Positions 34,024-42,214 of a DNA stretch of 64,000 bases are shown here, piece after piece. Positions within the stretch are counted from its first letter, which is position 1. Each line of letters begins with the position of its first letter. Both the position numbers and the translations under genes were made by a program. Below the pieces are notes generated by a model, which was not told where the DNA came from, did no database searches, and saw nothing but the letters and a program-made list of their open reading frames with translations. The DNA is from CALOCN01 sp942491735. Its GTDB lineage: Bacteria > Eisenbacteria > RBG-16-71-46 > JABDJR01. The stretch is taken from assembly GCA_942491735.1 (NCBI GenBank), contig CALOCN010000014.1:186001-250000 (forward strand), given 5' to 3'.

Positions 34024-36099
34024 ATGATGCGTGACCTGATTCCATACCCTTTCCCTGCACTCATCCGGCGCATGTTCCGCGAGCTTGCCCAGGACGAGGC
34101 CGTGTTCGACCTTCCGGCGTCGAAGTTCTTTCTCGGCGATCCCGAGCGGGATCTCTCCGTCCGTTTCCACGGACACCGTGCGTCGAGCCCCATTGGGCCG
34201 GCGGCCGGGCCCCAGACCCAACTTGCCCAGAACCTGGTTCTCTCCTGGCTGGGCGGCTGCCGGATCCACGAGCTCAAGACGGTGCAGGTCCTGGACGAGC
34301 TGGTCATCCCCCGTCCCTGCATCGATATGCGCACGGTCGGGCTCAACGCCGAGTGGTCCCAGGAACTGAAACTCCCGGAGTCCCTGGACGAGTACGTCAA
34401 GGGGGCGATGCTGATCGAGATGCTGCGATCCAGCGACGCGGTGGAACTCGAGCCGGGGTTCGACGACGTGATCTACGACATGAGCGTGGGCTACGACCTG
34501 ACCGGGATCCGCTCGGAGTCGGTCGAGGCGTTTCTGGGCGGCATGCGGGACGCCACCGCGATCGTGGATCGTCTGCGCCGGGAGATTCCGGCCGGGTTTG
34601 CCCCGCTCCGGGACCTGGACTATCGAACCGCACTTGCCGACACCCTCACCCTGAGCACCTTTCATGGGTGCCCCCCGCAGGAGATCGAGTCGATCATCGA
34701 CCACCTCCTGCACCAGGGGATCCACTGTGTCATCAAGTTCAACCCCACCCTGCTGGGGCCGGAGGAGACCCGTCGGCTCCTGCACGAGGTGATGGGCTAC
34801 ACCGACCTGGAAGTCCCGGACACGGCGTTTGCCAACGACACCCGCTGGGACCAGGCGGTGGCCATGGTGGAGCGTCTCAGGGCGACCGCCGACGACCTGG
34901 GGTTGGGCCTGGGAGTGAAGTTCTCCAATACCCTCATCGTGCGCAACACCGGGGGGTTCCTCGCTCCGGACGAGAGCGAGGTCTATCTCTCGGGAGCGCC
35001 CCTGCACGTGCTGGCCATGAACCTGGTGGGGCGGTGGCGGGAGCGGTTCGGGGATTCCCTTCCCATCTCCTTCGCCGCGGGGATCGACCGGGCCAACGTG
35101 GCGGATGCGGTTTCCATGGGGCTGACCCCGATCACCGTGTGCAGCGACCTTCTCAAGCCCCAGGGGTACGCGCGGGCCGAGGGGTATCATCGCGAGCTGG
35201 TACGCCGCATGGACGCGGTGGGAGCGGACTCCATCGACCGGTTCGTGCTCAAGGCACACGGCATGGCCGCGGCGGCCCTGGAGAAGGCGGGCCTGGGGCC
35301 GGACGATTCCCGCCATGCCGACGTTCTGCGTGCCCTGGACGAAGGGGGCGATCCCCGCGTGGCGGCGGGAGAGGCCCTGTTTGGGCGTTGGGTCTCCGAG
35401 GCGCGGCTGCTCAACACCCGGCACGTGGTCGAGGCGGTGACCGCCAACCCGCGCTATACCAGTGAACGCAACAGCCGGCCGCCGAAGAAGATCGGGAGCC
35501 GGCTGGAGCTCTTCGACTGTATTTCCTGTGACAAGTGCATTCCGGTCTGCCCCAACGATGCCAACTTCCTTTTTGTCCCCGTTCAGGAAGAGATCCCGGT
35601 GGTAAAGCTCTACAAACAGGGCACCCACTGGGAGTGGCGCCAGGAAGACGTGATCGCACTTTCCGAGAAGCATCAGATCGCCAACTTCGCCGATTTCTGC
35701 AACGAGTGCGGCAACTGCGATGTCTTTTGCCCCGAGGACGGCGGACCCTACGTGCTCAAGCCCCGCTTCTTCGGTAGCGAGGAAGCCTGGAGGGCAGACA
35801 GCGGGGACGGGTTCCACGTGGAACGGGTGCCGGGGGAGGATCGGGTCCTGGGCCGGTTCAACGGAACCGAGTACCATCTGCGGGTGGCCAAGGGGTGGCA
35901 TACCTTCACCCGCGGCGAGGATCTCCTGATCACCTTCAAGGACTATGATCCCCAGGGGACGGTCGAAGGGGCGGCGCCGGAAGAGGTGGTGGACCTGACC
36001 TGGTGTCACATCATGGACTGTGTGCGGCAAGGGGTGTTGCGGGACGACCGCGTCAACTACGTCAACACCCTGGCCGTTACCGCTACGGAGGATGAATGA
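34024..36099 (+). CDS. ygfK: YgfK-type putative oxidoreductase, short form without the NAD(P)H/FAD module
   Basis: The 691-aa protein matches YgfK (annotated as putative selenate reductase subunit) at both ends. Residues 1-450 are a dihydroorotate-dehydrogenase-like barrel (SPIGPAAGPQTQLAQNLVLS, ELKTVQVLDELV, TLSTFHGCPPQEIESIIDHL, KFNPTLLG). Residues ~495-570 hold two Cys clusters, CISCDKCIPVCP and CNECGNCDVFCP, for [4Fe-4S] centres. E. coli YgfK is about 1030 aa because a glutamate-synthase-small-subunit-like domain lies between these parts; here it is absent. Electrons must then come from a separate partner. The ATG at 34024 gives MMRDLIPYPFPALI, the usual family start. It overlaps ygeW by four bases. 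A role in anaerobic purine breakdown is inferred from context. Confidence 0.85.
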   Translation: MMRDLIPYPFPALIRRMFRELAQDEAVFDLPASKFFLGDPERDLSVRFHGHRASSPIGPAAGPQTQLAQNLVLSWLGGCRIHELKTVQVLDELVIPRPCIDMRTVGLNAEWSQELKLPESLDEYVKGAMLIEMLRSSDAVELEPGFDDVIYDMSVGYDLTGIRSESVEAFLGGMRDATAIVDRLRREIPAGFAPLRDLDYRTALADTLTLSTFHGCPPQEIESIIDHLLHQGIHCVIKFNPTLLGPEETRRLLHEVMGYTDLEVPDTAFANDTRWDQAVAMVERLRATADDLGLGLGVKFSNTLIVRNTGGFLAPDESEVYLSGAPLHVLAMNLVGRWRERFGDSLPISFAAGIDRANVADAVSMGLTPITVCSDLLKPQGYARAEGYHRELVRRMDAVGADSIDRFVLKAHGMAAAALEKAGLGPDDSRHADVLRALDEGGDPRVAAGEALFGRWVSEARLLNTRHVVEAVTANPRYTSERNSRPPKKIGSRLELFDCISCDKCIPVCPNDANFLFVPVQEEIPVVKLYKQGTHWEWRQEDVIALSEKHQIANFADFCNECGNCDVFCPEDGGPYVLKPRFFGSEEAWRADSGDGFHVERVPGEDRVLGRFNGTEYHLRVAKGWHTFTRGEDLLITFKDYDPQGTVEGAAPEEVVDLTWCHIMDCVRQGVLRDDRVNYVNTLAVTATEDE

Positions 36100-37247
36100 G
36101 TCTGTTGGACCCTCGGGCCGTGGTGAACGCTCTGGACAGCGGCCTTCTCGATAGCTTGACCGGAAGAAGCCTGCTCCAGACCCGCGAATGGTCGGCCCAG
36201 GAAATCGGTGCGCTCTGTTCCCTGGCCGAGGCGTTCCAGAGCCTGGATCGGGCCGGGGTGAAGACGCCGCTCTTTCCCGAGGAGCTCCATTGGGCGCTCT
36301 TCTTCGATGCGTCGACCCGCACCAAGTCCAGCTGGGCCGGGGCGTCGGCGCGTCTGGGCGGAAGGCCGGTCATCGTGGACGGGTCCTCGACCCAGGTCTC
36401 GCATGGGGAGACCGCCGAGGAAACCGGAGCCATGCTGGGCATGAACGCCCACGCCATGGGAATCCGGCACGATCTGATTCTCGGCGAAGGCAACCGCTTC
36501 ATGCAGGATGCCAAGCGGGGAATCGACGACTATCTGCGTGCGACCGACGACCAGCGCACGGTTCCCATCGTGAACCTCCAGTGCGACATCGACCACCCCA
36601 CCCAGAGTCTGGCCGATCTGTGCTGGTTGCGGGAACGGTTCCCGGACGGGCTGGCCGGCAAGACCCTGGCCGTGAGCTGGGCCTACTCTCCCAGCTATGC
36701 CAAACCGCTCTCGGTGCCCCAGGGGCTGATCACCCTGCTCCCCCGTTTCGGAATGAACATTCGTCTGGCACACCCCGAGGGGTACTCCCTCATTCCCGAG
36801 TGCATGGAGTTCGCCGCCCAGAGCGCGGTGGCCTCGGGGGGTTCCTTCACCGTGACCGACACCATGGCCGAGGCGGTGACCGGAGCCGACGCGGTGTATC
36901 CCAAGAGCTGGGGCCCGTACGACCTCATGCTGGAGCGGGTCGATGCCAACCGGGCCGGCGACAAGGGGGCCCTTGCCGCGATCGAGCAACGCGCCCTGGA
37001 GCGCAACAAGCAGTTCACCGACTGGATCTATGACGAATCGATGATGAACCGTACCCGGGAAGGCAATGCCCTCTATATGCACTGTCTCCCCGCCGATATC
37101 GGGGCCGAGGTGACGCCGCGCATCATGAACCAGTTCCGGGTCGAGGTGGCCCGGGAAGCCAACAAGAAGGTGTACGTCATCATGGCGCTCCTCGCCGCGG
37201 CCAAGCAGCCCGGGGTGCGGGACGCTCTCGCCGCCTGCCTCGACTAG
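36096..37247 (+). CDS. ygeW: Knotted carbamoyltransferase YgeW
   Basis: The 383-aa protein belongs to the aspartate/ornithine transcarbamylase superfamily. It has the carbamoyl phosphate motif in the YgeW form, FFDASTRTKSSWAGAS, plus MLGMNAHAMGIRHDLILGEG, the substrate-side NLQCDIDHPTQSLADL and the C-terminal MHCLPADIGAEVT. In the yge island YgeW is the unknown transcarbamylase (UTCase); recent work places it in anaerobic purine degradation, where a carbamoylated intermediate would be cleaved to release carbamoyl phosphate and hence ATP. It is translated right after ygfK (ATGA overlap) and followed by ygeY after 33 bases. Confidence 0.92.
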   Translation: MSLLDPRAVVNALDSGLLDSLTGRSLLQTREWSAQEIGALCSLAEAFQSLDRAGVKTPLFPEELHWALFFDASTRTKSSWAGASARLGGRPVIVDGSSTQVSHGETAEETGAMLGMNAHAMGIRHDLILGEGNRFMQDAKRGIDDYLRATDDQRTVPIVNLQCDIDHPTQSLADLCWLRERFPDGLAGKTLAVSWAYSPSYAKPLSVPQGLITLLPRFGMNIRLAHPEGYSLIPECMEFAAQSAVASGGSFTVTDTMAEAVTGADAVYPKSWGPYDLMLERVDANRAGDKGALAAIEQRALERNKQFTDWIYDESMMNRTREGNALYMHCLPADIGAEVTPRIMNQFRVEVAREANKKVYVIMALLAAAKQPGVRDALAACLD

Positions 37248-37280
37248 ACCCACCCTTTGGACCCATTGGAGACCGACATC

Positions 37281-38816
37281 ATGGACGCGAAGATTACCGA
37301 ACTGGCCCGCAAGTACCGGCCGCTCGCCGTGGAGATTCTCAAGGAAGCCATCCGTATCCCCGCCGACTACGTGGACCGCCCGGTCGACGACGGCGGCGAT
37401 CCGCTGTGCGGCCTCTCCAATCACGAGGGACCACGGGTGGAGTACCTCCGGGACAAGATCGCCGAGATCGGCGCGGTGGCCAACGCCGAGGATGTGGGGT
37501 TCGATGGGTTCGGGAACCTGGTGTGGACGGTGCAGGACCCCGACGACGGCATTCCGGCCGCGGACAAGGCGGTGATCTGGATGGACGGGCACACCGACAC
37601 CGTGGCGGCGCTCCGCCACCGGTGGCACGAAACGATCGGTGGGGGGATTGATCCCTACAACGGCCTGACCGATCCGTCCAAGGTCAACGTGGACTTTCTC
37701 CAGAGCGAGCTGGGTTGGCTTCCTCCCCGCGACGAGTGGGAGCATCTGGTGTGGGGACGCGGCGCGGCGGACCAGCTCTCCGGGGTGGTTTCCCAGATTA
37801 TCGCGACAAAGATCCTATTGGAGTGCAAGGCCGAGGGAGCGTTGCGCGGGGTGATCGTACGCAGTTACGGCACCGTGGCCGAAGAAGACAACGACGGCGG
37901 CGGACCCATGTTTGCCCTGCGGGAGGAACTCCCCGGAGCGCCCCCCGAACGGATCCCCGACGTGGTGATCCTCACCGAAGGGACCGGCTGTGCGAACCTT
38001 GGCGCGGTGGGGCTCTATCGCGGCCAGCGGGGTCGCATGACCATCGAGGTCGAGGTGACCGGCAAGAGCTGTCACGGATCCATGCCGTGGGAGGGTCGCA
38101 ATCCGCTCGAGTTCGGCGCGCAGATCATCCTCGAGGCGGCGGACCGCTACAACCGGGGGGACGGGATCGGCGATGACCCCTTCCTGGGCAAGGGGACCCG
38201 CACCGCGAGTTGGGCCGACCTGCAGACCCCGAGCGACTGTGCCGTGCCGGAGCGGTTCACCTTCCGGTTCGACCGGCGACTCACCGCGGGGGAGGATCCC
38301 CAGGATGCGATCCAGGACGTGGAGACCATGGAAAGCGTGAAGCGGGTCCGCGAGGCCGGTCTTGCCGTGGACGTGCGGGCTCCCATCTACAGCAAGGCCA
38401 CCTGGAAGGGATACGTCCTGAACAACCCGCAGATCTATCCGGGGTGGGTCACCCCGGAGGAGCATCCTTCGATTCGGGCCGTGGTCGACAGCTACAACCG
38501 TTGCGCGGCGCCCATGATCGAAGCGGGTGGAACCGGGGGGCAACTGCGCAAGGAGCCTCGGGTGGCCCGTTGGATCTTCTCCACCGACGGCGTGGGCTTC
38601 CCCACCCTGGTCACGGACGATCGCATTGGGGTCACTCCGGCCAAGCGGTGGGTCACCGCCGGGAACTACAAGTACCCGGCCATGTTCGGGATCGGTCCCG
38701 GGATGGAGCAGAACACCCACAAGATCGGCGAATGCGTGGATGCGCGCGAGTTCGATCCGGTGATCGCCACCCTGGCCCGGTTCCCCAGCGCCTACGTGGA
38801 GAAACGAGGCAGCTGA
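37281..38816 (+). CDS. ygeY: YgeY family M20-type metallohydrolase, long form
   Basis: The 511-aa protein is a zinc amidohydrolase of the ArgE/DapE/ACY1 (M20) type. It shows VIWMDGHTDTV with the first metal ligand His-Asp pair, WGRGAADQLSGVVSQI, the catalytic YGTVAEEDNDGGG, a dimerisation-domain segment SCHGSMPWEGRNPLEFG, and a C-terminal ligand region around MFGIGPGMEQNTHKIGE. YgeY proteins are usually about 400 aa; the extra length is inserted between HTDTV and WGRGAAD (ETIGGGIDPYNGLTDPSKVN region). It is likely to deacylate or decarbamoylate an intermediate in the same pathway as ygeW. The ATG at 37281 follows GGAGA. It ends nine bases from the convergent SIMPL gene. Confidence 0.88.
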   Translation: MDAKITELARKYRPLAVEILKEAIRIPADYVDRPVDDGGDPLCGLSNHEGPRVEYLRDKIAEIGAVANAEDVGFDGFGNLVWTVQDPDDGIPAADKAVIWMDGHTDTVAALRHRWHETIGGGIDPYNGLTDPSKVNVDFLQSELGWLPPRDEWEHLVWGRGAADQLSGVVSQIIATKILLECKAEGALRGVIVRSYGTVAEEDNDGGGPMFALREELPGAPPERIPDVVILTEGTGCANLGAVGLYRGQRGRMTIEVEVTGKSCHGSMPWEGRNPLEFGAQIILEAADRYNRGDGIGDDPFLGKGTRTASWADLQTPSDCAVPERFTFRFDRRLTAGEDPQDAIQDVETMESVKRVREAGLAVDVRAPIYSKATWKGYVLNNPQIYPGWVTPEEHPSIRAVVDSYNRCAAPMIEAGGTGGQLRKEPRVARWIFSTDGVGFPTLVTDDRIGVTPAKRWVTAGNYKYPAMFGIGPGMEQNTHKIGECVDAREFDPVIATLARFPSAYVEKRGS

Positions 38817-38825
38817 TCGACCGGC

Positions 38826-39560
38826 CTATTCGTCGATAAGGAAGTAGTCCACCGAGGTCACCACCCGGACCTTCTTGATCTCGGGGGTGAACTGGTCCCG
38901 GTTGTTGATGCTGAAGAGCCCCTGACGTGCCTGACGAATGGCCCCTACCTGGCTCCCCGAGTCCGCGGCGAACTGATCCGCCGCCTCCCGGGCGTTACGG
39001 GTGGCTTCGGCGATCATCTCCGGCTTGATGCGGTTGAGCGCGGTGAAGAAGTACTGCACCGCGCCGCCGTAGCCCACCTGGAGCTTGACCCCGGCCCGGA
39101 CCAGGTCCCCCGAACGGGCCTCGGTCTCCTTGACCCCTTCCACCTTGGGGGTCCGCACGGTGACCGTCGCGGTGGCCTGGTAGCGGAACTGGGGCCGGTT
39201 CTGCTGATAGGCCTGGGCGTGGAAGTCGGTGATGTTGGGGGAAGAGTCGCTGAGCTCGCCGTCCTCGAAACCGGCTTCGCGGAGAAACGTGCGTACGGTT
39301 CGTCGCACCGTCTCCACCGTGTCCTGCAGCTCCGAGAGTTCGTCCCCCTCCACGGTGAAGGTCACCGGCCAGATGGCCAGGTCGGCGGCCACGTCCTGTT
39401 CCGAGAACCCCTTCACGCTGACATAGCGGTCCGAGGCACGGGAAGCGAACAGGGCGTCGGCAATGGAGAGCCCGGCAAAGGCGATCCCCAGGCCGACCAG
39501 AAGCCCGGCCAGGACCAGGGAAATGCCGCCACGTTGGCCGCCGGGAAACATGTTGCTCAT
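38826..39560 (-). CDS. SIMPL-domain (DUF541) membrane-anchored protein
   Basis: The 244-aa protein has one N-terminal transmembrane helix (ISLVLAGLLVGLGIAFAGLS) followed by a SIMPL/DUF541 domain: YVSVKGFSEQDVAADLAIWP, TVRRTVRTFLREAGFEDGEL, and the C-terminal TRNAREAADQFAADSGSQVG with FSINNRD. Family members such as YggE and the IRAK-binding SIMPL form periplasmic oligomers and have been linked to oxidative stress in bacteria, though the function is loosely defined. It is the last gene of the minus-strand unit starting with the PLP enzymes and follows the glycosyltransferase by 13 bases. Confidence 0.88.
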   Translation of the reverse strand: MSNMFPGGQRGGISLVLAGLLVGLGIAFAGLSIADALFASRASDRYVSVKGFSEQDVAADLAIWPVTFTVEGDELSELQDTVETVRRTVRTFLREAGFEDGELSDSSPNITDFHAQAYQQNRPQFRYQATATVTVRTPKVEGVKETEARSGDLVRAGVKLQVGYGGAVQYFFTALNRIKPEMIAEATRNAREAADQFAADSGSQVGAIRQARQGLFSINNRDQFTPEIKKVRVVTSVDYFLIDE

Positions 39561-39573
39561 GCCGACGAGCCTA

Positions 39574-40794
39574 TCATGCGTTCTCCTCGTCTTCCGGGTC
39601 CGGGCGCCACCAGAGCCCGCCGGCCAGGAGCGCCCAGCAGGGAATGGCGGGGGCGATCAGCCGGGGGTGCATCACGATCTGGCACTGCACCAACGCCATG
39701 ACCCCCAGGGTGATCCACAGGATCAGGCCGAAACGGCGTGACGGGCCGCGCAGGCGTCTGAAACCCAGCACGGCCAGGCCGTACAGCCCGAGGTGGGCCA
39801 CCGCCCGGTGCCAGGGCACTTCGAGGGTGTCGAGGTTGCTTGGCCAGAAGAAGAACATGAAGAACCGGCGCAGGCTGCGGCTCAGGTGTCCCACCGGATC
39901 CGCGGCGACGCGTTCGAGGGCGGCCTCGCGCAGCAGCTTGTCCGCGGTGAACGAGTCCGCTCCCAGCACCTGGCGCCGCAGGGCGGGATCCACGAAGTCT
40001 TCCGGACCCACATAGGGATCCAGACCGAGGGTGCCCACATAGGCGTTGAACCCGCCCGTGGTGTCGAACACCACCAGGCGGTCGAAGGTCAGCGCGTTGC
40101 GGGCCACCCAGGGACTGAGCAGGGCGGCCACCATGATCAGCGCGGTCAATCCCCGCCCCATCACGTCCCGGTGGGAGCGGGTGAGCCAGGTCGCCGCGAG
40201 CAGGACCGGCACCCCGATCAGGACGCCCAGGGGACGGGTCAGGCCGCACGCTCCCCAGGCCAGGCCGGCCACGGCGAACCGGGCCGCGGTGGGGTGGCGG
40301 ATGGCCCCCCAGGTCGCCGCGAGGGAGAGGGTCAACCACAGGACGAACATGGGTTCGGACCAGATCTGGAGTACGAGCCACCACTCGGGGGTGTAGGCGG
40401 TCCAGAGGAGCCCCGCGGTGATGCCGCCCGGCAGGGTCCGGGACACCGCCCGCCCCAGTCCCACCAGCATTGCGGCGGTGATCCCATCCAGCACGCACTG
40501 CGAGACCAGGATGACGCGCTCGGGATCGGTGAACAGTCGGTAGAACAGGGAGAGCCAGAGCGGCACCACCGGGAGCCGGTAGGCGGTGGGGTGGTATCCG
40601 TCCGTGCCGGGGGTGGGGAGGGCGAACCCATGGCCCTGGGCCAGGGCCTCGCCGATGGTGGCCCAGTGATCGATGCGGATGGGCAGGTCCGAGTCTCCCC
40701 GGGTGAACAGGAAGGCGAGCCGGATTCCGGTGGCCAGGAGTCCGACCAGGACGGCCCAGAAAAGCGTGCTTCCGGGAATCCGGACCGCGGGCAC
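39574..40794 (-). CDS. GT39-like polytopic membrane glycosyltransferase
   Basis: The 406-aa protein has about ten hydrophobic segments and, after the first helix, a loop with IDHWATIGEALAQGHGFALP and TDGYHPTAYRLPVVPLWLS. This is the pattern of PMT/ArnT-like (PF13231) glycosyltransferases that move sugars from polyprenyl phosphate carriers. WSEPMFVLWLTLSLAATWG and GLTRPLGVLIGVPVL are further family-like segments. The GTG start directly follows the stop of the upstream PLP gene, without a gap. It has no obvious tie to purine metabolism, so operon membership may be accidental. Confidence 0.8.
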   Translation of the reverse strand: MPAVRIPGSTLFWAVLVGLLATGIRLAFLFTRGDSDLPIRIDHWATIGEALAQGHGFALPTPGTDGYHPTAYRLPVVPLWLSLFYRLFTDPERVILVSQCVLDGITAAMLVGLGRAVSRTLPGGITAGLLWTAYTPEWWLVLQIWSEPMFVLWLTLSLAATWGAIRHPTAARFAVAGLAWGACGLTRPLGVLIGVPVLLAATWLTRSHRDVMGRGLTALIMVAALLSPWVARNALTFDRLVVFDTTGGFNAYVGTLGLDPYVGPEDFVDPALRRQVLGADSFTADKLLREAALERVAADPVGHLSRSLRRFFMFFFWPSNLDTLEVPWHRAVAHLGLYGLAVLGFRRLRGPSRRFGLILWITLGVMALVQCQIVMHPRLIAPAIPCWALLAGGLWWRPDPEDEENA

Positions 40795-42207
40795 CTAGCG
40801 CACCACGCCGGTCAGCAGCACCACCGTGTTTCCGGGTTCGGTGTCCAGGCCGTCGTCGGCGAGGGAGATCCATCCCCCCAGCCCGGCCGAACCGGTGGGA
40901 TCGACGTCGATTCCCGTGGCATCGCGGGCCAGGGTGTTGGCGCGCTGCAGTTGATCCTCGGTGGCGGTGACCGGCCAACCGGCGGTTTCCACCAGGGCCT
41001 CGGTCAGCGCGACCCAGTCATAGGTCTCGTCGTCGAGGATTCCGGTGGCCACGCTGTGCGGCGGGGTCTCCCAGGGCCACATGAAGTCCTCGCGGTGCTG
41101 GGCGGCGAAGTGGAGCGCGTGTTCCAGCGTTCCGTGGGTGAGTTGCCCGCGCAGGAACTCGGCCCGCTCGGGCGGATGCTCGGGGAGATCCAGGTCCAGG
41201 TGATCGCCCAGGTACTCGGTGAACAGGCCCCAGGCGCGGGCCAGCGGCGTGGCCCCCTCGGTCTGCACCGTCATGACCCGGGGGCGATGGGAGATCATGT
41301 GCAGGGCGACCGCCTCGGAGAACCCCTGCATGAGGGAACTCCCCAGGGCTCCGCCGCCGACCTGCACGAACACCCGGTCCAGGGAGATTCCCTCGCGCGA
41401 CGCGGTGGCGGCCATCTCGAAGGCGAGGGTCTTGCCGCCGTCGAGGGTGAGCCCGTTCTCGGAACCCTGCACGGAAAAGGGCAGCGCTCCCCCCTCGACC
41501 GCTTCCAGGAACCGGTGCATGCAGGGATCGCCGGATCCGCCCTCGGGTCGGGGGCAGGGGACGAGCGTGGCCTCCAGCTCTTCCAGACGGGTCAGCACCG
41601 TGGGGTGCGCATCCGGGGGCACGAACACATCCAGGGGGCGTCCGGCCGCCTTGGCCACTACCGCCGCGGCCAGCGCTGCATTGCCACAGCTGGCGATGGC
41701 CAGCCTCCGCTCCCCGATCCGCGATTCGGGCTGGGTGCGCTCCACCACCGCGAGCCACAGGGCGAGGCCCATCAGGTGGCGTCCCTTGTGCGATCCCGAA
41801 ACGTTGACCGTCTCGTTCTTGACCCAGGCCGAGCCGGAGAGCCCTGCTGCGGTGATCAGTCCGGGAGCCGGGGTGAAGGGAGTATCGACAAAGCCGGTGC
41901 CGTCGGTGGCCGCGATGGCGTGGTCGAGTTCACGCGCGATCTCCAGGTAATCCGCGTCCCCCATCCCCCGGGCCCGGGCCGCGCGATAGACGACCAGGAG
42001 ATCGCGAAAGCGGACAAATGGGTTGGCATCGGTCGGGTCGCTCACTGCCCGGGCCACCCGGTCCGGGTCCACCGTGCCCGGGTCCAGCGGGGCACGCAGG
42101 ACGTGGTCGCCGCCGTCCTCGGCATACGGGCAACGAAACGGGGTGGGCTCCCGCGTGGAGACCGAGGTCTTGCAGCCCATGCAGACGAGGATTGGATAGG
42201 TATTCAT
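40795..42207 (-). CDS. Threonine-synthase-like PLP enzyme (fold type II) with N-terminal zinc-finger-like segment
   Basis: The 470-aa protein begins with a Cys motif, CMGCKTSVSTREPTPFRCPY, as in threonine synthases with a rubredoxin-like knuckle. The likely PLP lysine is in VNVSGSHKGRHLMGLALWL, a glycine-rich phosphate loop is AIASCGNAALAAAVVAKAAG, and a C-terminal PLP-binding segment is VFVQVGGGALGSSLMQGF. The fold matches threonine synthase, threonine dehydratase and diaminopropionate ammonia-lyase. It starts seven bases after another PLP enzyme gene, and both sit between ygeY and ssnA. I infer that it acts in the same catabolic route, perhaps as ammonia lyase on 2,3-diaminopropionate or a related amino acid; the substrate is unproven. 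Confidence 0.78.
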   Translation of the reverse strand: MNTYPILVCMGCKTSVSTREPTPFRCPYAEDGGDHVLRAPLDPGTVDPDRVARAVSDPTDANPFVRFRDLLVVYRAARARGMGDADYLEIARELDHAIAATDGTGFVDTPFTPAPGLITAAGLSGSAWVKNETVNVSGSHKGRHLMGLALWLAVVERTQPESRIGERRLAIASCGNAALAAAVVAKAAGRPLDVFVPPDAHPTVLTRLEELEATLVPCPRPEGGSGDPCMHRFLEAVEGGALPFSVQGSENGLTLDGGKTLAFEMAATASREGISLDRVFVQVGGGALGSSLMQGFSEAVALHMISHRPRVMTVQTEGATPLARAWGLFTEYLGDHLDLDLPEHPPERAEFLRGQLTHGTLEHALHFAAQHREDFMWPWETPPHSVATGILDDETYDWVALTEALVETAGWPVTATEDQLQRANTLARDATGIDVDPTGSAGLGGWISLADDGLDTEPGNTVVLLTGVVR

Positions 42208-42214
42208 CGCGGGG

